Source: Chromera velia
Taxonomy: Eukaryota > Sar > Chromeraceae
Direction: 5' to 3'
DNA: 30,755 nucleotides
Assembly: GCA_018398765.1 (NCBI GenBank)
Contig: JAHBMJ010001389.1
Coordinates: forward strand, 1 to 30,755
Positions 18,153 through 28,092 of the stretch are shown here, in pieces. Below the pieces are notes generated by a model, which worked only from the letters and a program-made list of their open reading frames with translations, was not told the origin of the DNA and did no database searches. Positions within the stretch are counted from its first letter, which is position 1; the number at the start of each line of letters is the position of its first letter. The translations under genes and the position numbers were made by a program.

Positions 18153-21100
18153 TGAGAAAAAAAAAAAAGAGAAAGAAAGAAAGGAAGGAAGGAACGAACG
18201 AACGAACGAACGAACGAAAGAAAGAAAAGAAAGAAAGAAAGAAAGAAAGAAAAGAAAGAAAGGAAGGAAGGAAGGAAGGAAGGAAGAGAAAGAGAGACTC
18301 CTGGCTGACTGACTGACCACGCGAGGACCCCTCCTGTTGCGGCTCCCTGCTGCACTCGCACCCCCCCACACTTCTTCTTCTCCTTCATTGCCTGCAGAGG
18401 AAGACGCCTGCATCCTCTCGCTTCGGATCTTGGCAGTACGTTCCTGCACGAAGGGGAAGAGGGGAAGCAGACAGACAGCAACAAAAGAGCGATGACAGAC
18501 TGACGTACTAGCCATTCATTCGTTTGGCTTCTTTGTTTGTTGTCGTTGCCTGCCTTGCAGAAAGAAATGCGGGAGGGGAAGTCGAGTCGAGGCAAAGAGA
18601 AAAAGGGAGACAACGGCAGCGAACAGAAAAGCAGAGTGGTGGTTCCTTCCCCATTTCTGCATGCGCCTCCTTTTTTTCGTTCTTGCCCCCCCACAGACCC
18701 CACCCACCTTGATCATCTGACGCAACTCGTAGGTCTCCATTTCGGCTCCCTCCGCCCTGCACGAACAAGGAAAGTATGCTGGTGGGTGGAAGGAGAAGCA
18801 GGGAGCGCCTCAAAACGATCCGCTACACGGTCGGTCGTCCCTCTGTCTTTGTGTCGATCAAGAAGCATCCACTGTCCAGAGAGTGAGGAGAAGAGAGGAC
18901 AAGAGCCGCCAAAGCGAAGAAAGAGGAAAGCTGTCCACAGCTGCCTTCCATCCAAAACAAGGTAGAAGCAAGGAGATGAGACGGCACTCCTTTTTTCCTC
19001 CTTCTCTAGTTGACGTTCTCCTCATTTCATCTTTTGAGTGGCCACCTTTCTTCAGTCAGTCTGCTTCCTTTTCTGTCTATCCTGTTGCGCTGTGAGACAA
19101 TTCTTCTAGTCTTTGGCCTCCCTCGGGCCCCCCCTTGCCCCACTGTCAGTGTGGGTATTCAGTTTGTCCTCCCCGTGTGTTCTTTGGTCGCTATTCTCCA
19201 TTCAACTTCCGTCTACCCTCTCTGTCAGAGAGACGCACAGCCTTCCGTTCCTTCCCGCTTCTGCCTGCCGAGGCTGTCAGCCTCCTCCCTCCCTTTGTTG
19301 TCTGACCTCAATTCCCTCCTGGTCGCTTCGATCTCTTTGTCAACAAAATTCTGAATGGAGGACGAGTCCTGCAGGCAGAAGGAAGGGACAGATGCGTGGC
19401 CGTATACGATCAGTCCTCTTTGACGTGGGAGTTGATTCTATGGCTTCATGGATGCTGAAAATGAATGAATCAATGGAGCGAGAAGGCCAGAAGGAGGGCC
19501 TCTTCCTCCCTGCCACCAGGCCTGATACGCGTTCACCCTGTTGCCTATCACACACGACAGCATTCAAGTGAACTCGCACCCACTTCCTTCCTTCGCCCCC
19601 GTTCACAAAGGTTCACACGATTGCTCACGCCCCCCCACACACACTCGTTTTCCCTCTCTCACCCACTGACATGTTTGACCACAAAGTCGTGCACCGCCAG
19701 GTTGAGGTCAGGCTCTGGGAGGAGGTCAAGGAGGTGTTTGTCGGACAGCTCTCTGAAAACCTGCAGACAGACGTCCATGTGCAGCGACCAATGAGGCTCG
19801 AGAATGCGTGTGCAGACAGACAAAAGTAATGAGACGGAAAGATAAGATCAAATGAGAGGTCAGCAGAGAAGAGTTCTGAGAAGCAGGTGTGTAGTTGCCC
19901 GAGCGAGAGAGCAGGACAAGAGGACACGAAAGGGGGGACAGAAGAAGGGAAGACTGGAAGAAAGCAGCGGTGCACTGGGGACATGTCGATCCTTTGAAGG
20001 TCTGACACAGACAGACAGCGGCCAAAGAATCGACCTGAAATAAAACATAAGAGTAGATGGAAGCGGTGGGAAAAGGGCAAAGAGACGGGATTTGCACTTT
20101 CGCTTCCTCCCGTATCTCCCCCCCCCCCCCCCCCNNNNNNNNNNNNNNNNNNCCCCCCACTGACAATGTCTTGAATGTCAAACTGGTCCCTCGCCTCCCC
20201 CTCTCCCCCTGCGTCTTCTGCTCCCTGCAGCTCGATGTCTGGAATTCCGCGTCTCTCTCTCCTGCATTCATACAGACAGAAGGTTTCGTCTACAAGAGAG
20301 AAACGAACAAACAGCAAACAGCAAACAGACTGTACCGACAAGAAGAAGAAAAGACATTCTCACGGGAACGTGTGCTTCAAGCACAAGAATGACTGGAAAG
20401 AATCAGAGCGAGCAAGCGAGAGAGAGAGAGAAGAGAGAGAGGCAAAAGTCAAGTCATGAAGCCCTCCTGCACACAGGATGCCTTCTTTTCCTCGTCTGAT
20501 TCCATTCGGCCACACTGTCTGTACTGACCCTTCCACCCCCCCTCTTTTCCTCTTCTTGAACAACAGAATGTCCTCACTGTTCGCGATCTTCCCTGAGTAC
20601 AGCTGCCCGATCCTCGTGTTGCTCAGAAGCCCAAAACCCAGCGAGGCCGCCACGTTGCTGCCCCCCCCCTCGTCCTCATCTCCCCCCACCTCCACTCTCA
20701 GTCTGATCAGGGGAAGGAGGTTGTGCTCCTCAGGAAGAACCCGCCACTCACGGGGACGAGACCCACGCCCTCCACCCGGGTCTTCCCCTCTGCATACAAT
20801 CAAGATGGAATGGCGGGAGAAATAATCAAGTTTGAAAAGGTAACTGTCAATACTGCATCTCCAAGGTCCTCGAAAGTCGAACAGGCGGAAAGGACAGCAA
20901 GCACCGCTTCAAGAGGATTCAAGATCTATGAGCCTTTCAAGAGAACTGAACACCCACCCTCCCGGTACCCTTCCCTGTCGAAAACAAAGGGCATGAGACA
21001 GACCTTCCCCCCCCTCCCCCATCTGCAGCTGAAGAGGACGAAGAGGAAGAGGAGGAAGAGGAGGAGTCCCCGTTGTTTCTTCTCGAGGGCCACTTCAACA

Positions 21101-22984
21101 TGTTCGCGCTTCTCTCTGTCCTCTCGGCTGCACTCAACTCAACAAAGTCGCATTGACCAACAAACACACAGAGACGAGGAAAATAAAACCAGAAAGAGGC
21201 GTGGCCACACATCAAGAAGCAAGAAGCCCGTCCACCCTGCGTCTATCTTAGCCTCAAACAAAAAGTTTCTTTTTTCGGGAAGTGGAGAGGGGGTTCGAAC
21301 GAGTCGAATGTCCAATTTCCAGAAAAGGGAAAGAACGAAGTGCACAAAGTAAGTGGGAACTCTCGCTGTGTCCCGTTCTGTCTTTGACTCGGCACAGACC
21401 AACAGGGCAACCCAGTAACTCAGCCACAGGCCCCAACCTACCGACCTTCCTCTCGCCTCCTTCGAGCCTCCTCCCTCGCCTGTACGAGGAGGGAGTCGAT
21501 TCTCTGCATCCAGCCAGGCAACAGAGAACAGAAGAGGGGGGGCGTGGCAAACGTGGGAGCTCCAAGAGAGATTGTTCGAACATCGATTTTCTTTGGTGCG
21601 ATTCTCGTTGCTTTGTCTATTTCAGCTACATGTCTGTGAGGATGAGCACACAGACACAGAGAGAAACACACACACAGCTTGAACCATCCCCATGAACTTC
21701 ACTCACCTCCTGCAAGGCCGTGAGGATCTCCTGTTCCTCTGAGATTCCTAAGGGGGACAGCTGGAGCTGCAGTGGGGCAAGGAGTGGGAACTAGGATATC
21801 AAACAAACAAGAATGGACGAAGAGAGAGAAGAGGGGAGGAAGGAAAAGAACAAGAGATTTGCGCTTCGGCTGACTCTACTTTTTTTTTTATTAATCCTGC
21901 TTGCACCCTTTGGTCTCGTTTTGTTAATTCTGCAGCACAGGTTCTGGTTTAGCGGTTCTAATGAGAATCCTCTTTTGTCTAGACCTCCTGAGAGACAGAC
22001 GGACAGACAGACCGACCGACCGACCTCATCAAAGATGAAGACCCTTTGCGTCCTCAGGAGAATCGGGGTGATTCGAAACGTCACGTCCTGTCTGCACACA
22101 CAGAGCGGAGAAGAGCAGAGGAAGATGGGTTCATATGGGGAAGATGGGGCGGGTGAGCACAGCGACAAGACAGAGATACCAGATACCGACAAGGACAGAC
22201 TCAGAAACAGATTCACGCAGACTGAGAGACAGGACAGCCAAAGACTGGGGAAGCAAAAAAGACAGTCCGAAGGAGAGTGACACGATCTGTCTCAACGGGC
22301 CATATCGAAATTATGTACATGCACAGACAGACTGACGAATTGATTTCAACAAAGATGACATGTTTTGGAAGTGCCTCCCCTTGAGACAGGGAGGTCGGAA
22401 GGGAGGAACCCGGCTGGGAGACGTGGAAGGACCTCTGGAGAGACTCTACAGGGTCAGGGAGGGCGTCGTGCTCGTGGCCCTGCAGGAGAAAAAAGAAAAT
22501 TCAGATACGGATGAAGGATTGTGGACAATCAACCGAGGTGCGTTGGGGGACAGAGACCCTCATAAGGAAAAAATAATAGGAGCGATGAAGAAAAAAGAAC
22601 AGCACCGGTCTTCATTGGTCTCTCTGTTGTCTTTTCTTTCCTTTTCTTTTACAGAGGAAAGCCTCGAAATGAGAGAAAGAGAGCGATCTTTTGCCGGCTA
22701 GCGAAGATGGAAGGAATGGGAGCAGACGGGACGGGGAGGTAAAAAAGAGATAGGCAACCTCAGAACGACACGAAGAGAGAGGACCCATGCATACTGCAAA
22801 CGGCTTCAATTGACTCCGACTGACTGACCCAGACGACAAGATCGAGGAAGTCGGGAAGAAACCCCTCGGGAATCGCGTTCTTCCGAACTACTCCGCCAGC
22901 GTTGCCTTTCCACCTGACCCATTTCAAGCACGCACGCACGCACACACACGCACGCACACGCACACGCACACGCACACACACACG

Positions 22985-23048
<64 letters not shown>

Positions 23049-23354
23049 ATCGATACATCCACAAATACTCCTGAAGACCCATCTGACCACACTGTGGAGA
23101 ACAATATAGAGGAAAGAAGACCACTGTATGATCCCTTCAAAAGGACAGGGCAGGACAGGATAGGCGTCATTGCAGGAGGCAAGCGGCAGAAGAAGACTCT
23201 GAAAGAAAACAGTTGGTCAAAAAGAGAAGAGGACAAGAGGACCTCGAGCCAACGAGGTGCAGAAACGCCTGCGGGCCGACAGCTTCTTTTTTTCCTACCT
23301 TCCCCCTCCCACCCCTCCTGCCTCTCTCTCTCTCTCTCTCTCTCTCTGTGAGTG

Positions 23355-23386
<32 letters not shown>

Positions 23387-25280
23387 GATGATGCACCAAG
23401 AAGCAACCAAAGAGAAACGTCCCAGCCGTATCAAAACAGTCAGATACACAAACACCCTCCCTCCATCCCACCTGTTCTGATGGATCAGCATAAGACTGAA
23501 CCATCCTTCCCCTCCTCCCTCTGCCCCCTCTCCTCCTGCCTGTCCCCCCCCCTCCCCCCCTCCTCCCTCAGGCACCACGAAGTTAACCTTCTTGTCCCTG
23601 AACGCCCTGTGCAGCCTCTCATCCCGAATATTCCCTAGCCCGTAGACCCCCAACTTGCTCCCCCCCTTCTTGAACAACAAAGGCTCACACCGGATGTCCT
23701 CCAGGTTCTCTGCCCTCCCGAAGTAATTCACCTGAAAGATAGAAACCAGCAAGCAAGCAGGGGTTCCATGAACACATGCGGGCATGCAGACAGAGAAACA
23801 AGCACTAGGCAGGTCAAAATGCCCGCATGGAAAGAGGAAGAGTCCTGCCCTTCCGATTGAAGGATCACTCTAGACTTGATTACGGATGGCAGACCCCATT
23901 TTTTCTCTCTCTCGGTTGAAACACAAAAAAAAGGAAGCAAGCAAGCAAGGAAGAAGTTCCCGGGCACCCTACCCTGCTGTCTCACTAGCCACTGGCAGGG
24001 GAAAAAAGAATGGAAGGTACAACAACCACCAAAGAACCCCCCCGCCCCTTCCACCGAATCCCAAGCACCCACAGACAGACCCTCATGCAGACTGACCAAT
24101 CCTGCCGTCTCCAGAAGATCCAAAGCAGAAAGATTCCCCTCACCAGAGGGGTCGTCTGTTGTGAGGGAAAGAAGAGACAGGCAGCTAGACAGATAGGCAG
24201 ACAGGCAAAGTGCTCGATTTCCTCCCATTTTCCGGTTTAGTCCTCTTCGACAGAACAGAATGTTGAGCGAAAGCTTCAGGTGACACAGGGAAAAGCAAAA
24301 CAGCCAGCAGAAAGAAGTGGGGCAGGCGTCAGGAGAAGGGGGGCCAAAATGGAATTTCCCAAAAGAGTGATCGGTCAGGTATAAATCACCAGGAGGGAAA
24401 GTGAATGTGGAAGGCAGCTTGCGTGGAGCAGGAAGGAAACTCTACCGCCCTACCATGGTTCCCATGAATGATGAACATCGGGAACGAGACGTTCAGGTTC
24501 GGGTCCTCCCAGTTGGCCTTCCCCCCACAGAACTGTTTCCTGCTGCTCAGAAGCTCCCAGGAGAACCCCCTTCCCCCCAGTAGGTAGTCTCGTAGAAGCT
24601 TCATTGTTCGGTGCCTGCATAGAGAGAGTTTTTGTCACCAGTCCTTTTGATCCTTCACGCTTTTCATAGTTTTTCTTTTTTGCATTTCGGTTCATCCACC
24701 ACCTGCACAAGTGCTCACGGGCAGAGCGCACGTGTTCGCTTTCGAGCAAGCACCAAGAATACAGAAGGCAGAGCAGGCTTGTGAACAAACGGCCCCCCAA
24801 AGGGCGGGGAAAAGGGGGGCAGAAGAAGAAAACAAAAGGTGAAGAGGGAAAGGGAAAAGTATTCGTTGAGCAACGCCAGACGGACACAGAATTGTCAGCT
24901 CTCGGCCGGATAAAAAGAGAGTCTCCAGGTAATTCGACAGGCATACAGCTGACAGATCACAGTCGGGGGATCAAACAACTGAGGGGGCGACAGTCAGGTG
25001 GGTGTTGTCAATCATTTTTGTCATCTCGACTTTCCCTTCCTTCAGAACTTTCTGCTTCACATACTGACATCGTGCCTCTGGACGGTCTGTTGTCTTCAAA
25101 CAAATCCCCTCCGTGCAGAATGAAGTCCACATCCTTCTGGTGGGCCACGCGTAAAATTTCTTCGAAGACATCGAACGAGTCGTTCCCCCTGCACGGATCC
25201 GTCTCCTTGTACCCCAAGTGGGTGTCAGTCGCAATCAGAATGCGAAAAAAGTCAGGAGAGGAGCCCTCGCTGCTGGACAT
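15977..25280 (-). CDS. MRE11: MRE11 double-strand-break repair nuclease, 18 exons, 1078 aa model
   Basis: MRE11 is the Mn-dependent nuclease of the MRE11-RAD50 complex that trims DNA ends in the nucleus. Exons: 25280-25069, 24614-24454, 24155-24097, 23731-23472, 22913-22829, 22479-22337, 22091-22025, 21766-21707, 21503-21442, 20789-20529, 20261-20165, 19760-19671, 19368-19307, 18756-18708, 18443-18372, 18033-17365, 17075-16734, 16462-15977. All phases agree and sum to 1079 codons. Catalytic motifs: DTH (residues 19-21), GGD (57-59), GNHD (122-125), IHQN (227-230), GHEH (260-263) and QPGS (281-284). The capping region ([26 protein letters not shown]) and the helical RAD50-binding part ([34 protein letters not shown]) follow. 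The tail holds RG repeats (666-680), a lysine/alanine run, [17 protein letters not shown] and QSSIVDFF. The family is usually about 600-750 aa; the excess lies in the tail. The upstream ATG at 25352 is less likely. The donor at 18371 is the least certain. Confidence 0.93.
16734..18033 (-). other. MRE11: MRE11 C-terminal tail: RG repeats, SIM-like, NLS-like and PIP-box motifs (exons 16-17)
   Basis: Exon 16 (18033-17365) encodes residues 581-803. It begins with acidic E/D-rich sequence, then an ARGRG-type repeat continuing to GGRGGG (666-680), an alternating K-A run (683-697), poly-serine, the hydrophobic-acidic motif [11 protein letters not shown] (758-768), the basic KRRPAAK (778-784) and QSSIVDFF (795-802, codons 17391-17368). 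Exon 17 adds glycine- and serine-rich stretches and acidic patches ([23 protein letters not shown]). RG-rich tails are methylated and bind DNA in animal MRE11. Partners of the other motifs are inferred from their consensus only. Confidence 0.75.
17132..17230 (+). repeat. (CT)n(GT)n composite microsatellite in an MRE11 intron
   Basis: A CT run (about 17132-17162) passes directly into a GT run (about 17162-17194) and then degenerate GT/GC units. It lies inside the intron at 17076-17364. Open frames across it on either strand are repeat translations. Confidence 0.92.
18121..18295 (+). repeat. (AC)n(AG)n plus GAAA/GAAC/GGAA tetranucleotide array in an MRE11 intron
   Basis: Short AC and AG runs (18121-18152) are followed by A-rich sequence and then GAAA, GGAA and GAAC tetranucleotides to about 18295. 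All of it lies within the intron at 18034-18371. The minus-strand frames rich in F, L and S are artefacts of this array. Confidence 0.9.
20135..20152. other. Assembly gap (18 N) inside an MRE11 intron, flanked by C-runs
   Basis: Eighteen N bases sit between a C-run (from about 20118) and a further C-run (20153-20158). The gap falls in the intron at 19761-20164, 13 bp from the 3' end of exon 11 as transcribed. The exon itself reads cleanly. The true length of the homopolymer is unknown. Confidence 0.95.
22927..23047 (+). repeat. (CA)n/(CG CA)n microsatellite in an MRE11 intron
   Basis: About 120 bp of CA dinucleotides with interspersed GC steps (CACG and CGCACA) lie in the intron at 22914-23471, starting 14 bp from exon 5. 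Alternating purine-pyrimidine DNA of this type can form Z-DNA. Confidence 0.93.
23318..23386 (+). repeat. (CT)n(GT)n composite microsatellite in an MRE11 intron
   Basis: A CT run (about 23319-23347) followed by GTGAGTGAGTGTGAG and a GT run to about 23386. It has the same CT-then-GT order as the tract at 17132-17230 and lies in the intron at 22914-23471. Confidence 0.92.
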
Positions 25281-25911
25281 TTTCTCTTTCGAAATGGTGT
25301 GTGAAGGGACAGTGGACACACAGGCAGGTCGGACTGCAGCGCCCAGAAACAAAACGAGACGCCTCTGTCACCTGACGAGGACAGAAAATCCTGTACACCT
25401 CAGACTGATCGGACAAATCACAGACAGAAGACGGATTCGAAGCAGTTTTGCAGCACTAGTGCAATATGGAATAGCCGTTCCTGCTCTCTGTCTTGAGTGC
25501 ACCTAACTGACTGCTGTTTTTTATTGCTTTGAAACCTATATAGCTTGCAGTCGAAAGTTGTGTCAAGACTCAAGAGGTGTCAAGACCATGGATTGCCAGG
25601 GCACTCAGTGTATGGCAGCCGCGGCGGCGCCTGCGTGCATGCACGGCGGGGGGCGGGGACGGAAAGTCAGCGCGGAAACAATCAAAAAGCAGAGACGCGG
25701 AGACGGAATTACGTGAATGGAGAAAGAAGAATTAAAACTTCATTTGGGAGGTGTGTCAGAGTGGCTGGATGTCGCTCATTTCCCTCTTCCCACTCCATCT
25801 ACTTGCATCACACAGGTCCAAATAGCTTCCATCTACCCTCGAGTCCGCCCACGTATGCGTTTTCGTGTCTTTTTTTCGTTGTTTTGACCCTTCGGTTTTT
25901 GACTTCTGACA
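25281..25911. promoter_or_regulatory. Divergent intergenic region between MRE11 and the TRAF-like gene
   Basis: The two start codons lie 631 bp apart on opposite strands with no other gene between, so both promoters should be here. It contains CTATATAG near 25536 and a perfect palindrome GTGCATGCAC at 25635-25644. The latter includes TGCATGCA, a motif bound by ApiAP2 factors in apicomplexans, and is embedded in a GC-rich patch (25617-25660). Transcription start sites cannot be read from sequence alone. Confidence 0.5.
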
Positions 25912-28092
25912 ATGAGGCTCGAGGACTCTTATTTTCGGGTCTCCTCGGCAGAAGAAGCCACTCTGGCCCAGATATACGAGTGCGCGGTATGCAAACTGAT
26001 CAAGGAACCCGGTATGGTAAAGTGTGCGTGCGAGTCCCCCCCCATCATATGCATCCCCTGCCAAGAAACCCTCTCCGAACAGGCCCGTCCCTGTCCACGG
26101 TGTGAACAGCCGTTTTCCAGTGTACCCCTTGCCGCCACCCTCTTGAGTCACTTCAAGGGCCTCCAATGGAAGTGCCCCCAGTCCTCCAAGGGGTGTGTCT
26201 TCAAGGACACCCGTGAGGCTCTCTTAGTGCATCTAGACGAGACGTGCAGTGAGGCTGAGGTGTCGTGTTCTCAGCCCGAGTGTCCATGGACAGGGAGTCG
26301 AAAGTTCCTGCAGCAGCACGGCGATGATGAACACCTCACAGGGGTCAGGTGTGTGTTCTGTAGCCAGATCATGCCGTCGGAAGAGCTGGAGGACCACCAG
26401 GCACAGAGCTGTCAGGCAGAGATTCTATGCTCGTACTTCGCTCAAGGGTGTGATGTGAAAGTGCAAGCGTGCCATCTGGCCGAGCATATTCAGGGCGCCT
26501 CGGTGCAACATCTGGAGCTTCTCGAAAAGACAAATGATTTCGGTGAGTGGGGAAGTGGTCCTGTGCTGGTTCGGGGCTTCTCTTTGATCCTTTTGGCATG
26601 ATACGATCTTTCTGCCCATAAGTTTCCTTCTCTGTGTGACTTGTATGGCCCAATTGAATGGATTTGCAGCTCTTGGCCCTCTGTGGACTCATTGACGCAC
26701 CATTTCTCTCATTCATTCCCTTCCGCTCAAGCTCCTTTGACCTCCTTTGCGTTTCTTTGTCTGTTGAGTGCTCTCATCTGGTCGTACCTCCCTCCTTCCT
26801 CTTCTCTTCCCCTGTCAGACGAGGAGTTTGCCCTGAGCGTCCCCTCCTTCCAGACGCACTCGGTGCAGTGCGAGAGGGGTCTGAGGATGTCCTCTACTCC
26901 CTTCGCGTTCCAGGTCGGTCAACAAAGAAGGCAAGAGGAAGGCAGAGAGGAAAATGAGATCACGAGTTGTGTCTGTCTCCAGTGTGTACCCATTTTTTTT
27001 CTTTTTCCTTTGCGTGCACACAGCAGATGGTCAAACATCCATCCCTCCAGCAGATCACTCGCTCACGCAGAATTTTTATCGCCCTGTGGACTTCTCTCTC
27101 TGTCTCGAAGTGACCATTCCTGATGAGGACGTTCAATTCGCTGCGGCTGTTCTCCATTTGTAAGCAAGAGCCGTGCGAGAGAGACGCTTCCTCCACACTG
27201 GACAGACAAGCAACGTGACAATGCCTGGAGCCCCCATTACCATCCTTCATGGTCTGTCCTTCATCCGATCGCCCTCATCTTCCTTCCCCCTTTCTTGCAA
27301 CCCATTTTGCAGAACGCCAAGTACGTCCTCTCAATTTTCCCCCAAGGAGACGCAGAGGCCTCCCCCGGGTATGCCTCTCTTCACCTGGAACGATTCGAGA
27401 CCCCCCCTCCAAAACCAATTCCTTCTGTCTGTGTGCGCGTGCTCACCCAAGGAAACAAAAGCCAGCACGGCATCCGTGCGAAGAACAATTCCTGGCTGTG
27501 GGTGACGAGACCCGTTGGAATGTGCCGGTCGCTCACGTGTTTGGACTTCTGTCCGACTGATAAACTCGTTGAGGCGGCCAGAAGCACTGGGGGTACACTG
27601 GAGTTGTTGATTTCTTTGCGTGTCCCTCAACCCCAAAAGGTTGCACATAGGATTCACCTCCTGCCGGGGTACGGCGCGGCCCCTAAGGTCATCCCGGGGT
27701 CTTCCCCTACCTCCTCATGTTCCCCTGCAAACGGAACACAGAGCTCTCAAGCAGTCGCCTTTATGCCCCCCCCTCCCCCCCCACCGCCCCCTCCCCCTCC
27801 ACGCCCCCCTGCGACACCCAAGGGAGCTGCCGCCACCTCCCCCCCACCTCCCCCTGGAAGCCGGATAGCCACTATCTGGAGCGGGGGGGGCCCGGGGGGT
27901 GAGAACGGACAGCAGCAGACCACAGCGGCGTCTCCTATTGGAAGTAGCTCGGCAGGTGTGCCTGCTGTCTCTTCTGCGTCTCCCCAGGCGGCGGCGGCGG
28001 GAGGTGGGAGCCGTCTCCTCGCACACGCATGGGCGGGGGGCACTCCTGTGAACCCTCCCTCTACCTCAGCCTCTGGGGGGGTTCTGTCGTGA
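25912..28092 (+). CDS. TRAF-like protein: RING-like, TRAF zinc fingers, MATH domain, proline-rich tail (501 aa model)
   Basis: Exons 25912-26542, 26819-26913 and 27313-28092 join to 502 codons including the stop. Residues 24-64 form a RING-like finger (CAVC, then C38-x-C40, CIPC, CPRC) in which the usual histidine is a cysteine. Residues 85-200 carry TRAF-type zinc fingers (KCPQSSKGCVF to HLDETC, SCSQPECPW, CVFCSQIMP to HQAQSC, CSYFAQGCDV). Residues about 216-347 form a MATH domain (SSTPFAFQ joined to NAKYVLSIFPQGD, then GYASLHLERF and LELLISLRV). The tail has a 12-proline run (394-405) and is disordered. This architecture is that of TRAF family ubiquitin-ligase/adaptor proteins, which bind receptors or substrates through MATH. 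An in-frame TGA just upstream supports the start. The first intron uses GTGAGT and the second GTCGGT. The substrate is unknown and the protein is probably cytosolic. Confidence 0.9.

Noticed and set aside
16423-18316. Large plus-strand open frames rich in proline, serine and leucine opposite MRE11 exons 16-18
   Set aside because: They are antisense shadows of the low-complexity MRE11 tail and its intron microsatellites. The minus strand gives a phase-consistent 18-exon gene with family motifs.
20937-21215. Minus-strand open frame with a poly-serine run within the 652-bp MRE11 intron, as a possible extra exon
   Set aside because: Joining the flanking exons directly keeps frame and matches the family. 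The run has the CT-rich composition of the other introns. An optional exon cannot be fully excluded without transcripts.
21285-21300. GGGTTCGAAC word resembling a pol III B-box
   Set aside because: There is no A-box, paired stems or T-run at the right distance. It lies inside an MRE11 intron.
25281-25352. Upstream in-frame ATG at 25352 as the MRE11 start
   Set aside because: It would add 24 residues with no family counterpart. [15 protein letters not shown] from 25280 gives the usual short lead before the DTH motif.
26954-27163. Open frame between TRAF-like exons 2 and 3 as an additional exon
   Set aside because: Direct joining of exon 2 to exon 3 is in phase and makes a continuous MATH core; adding this segment would break the domain.
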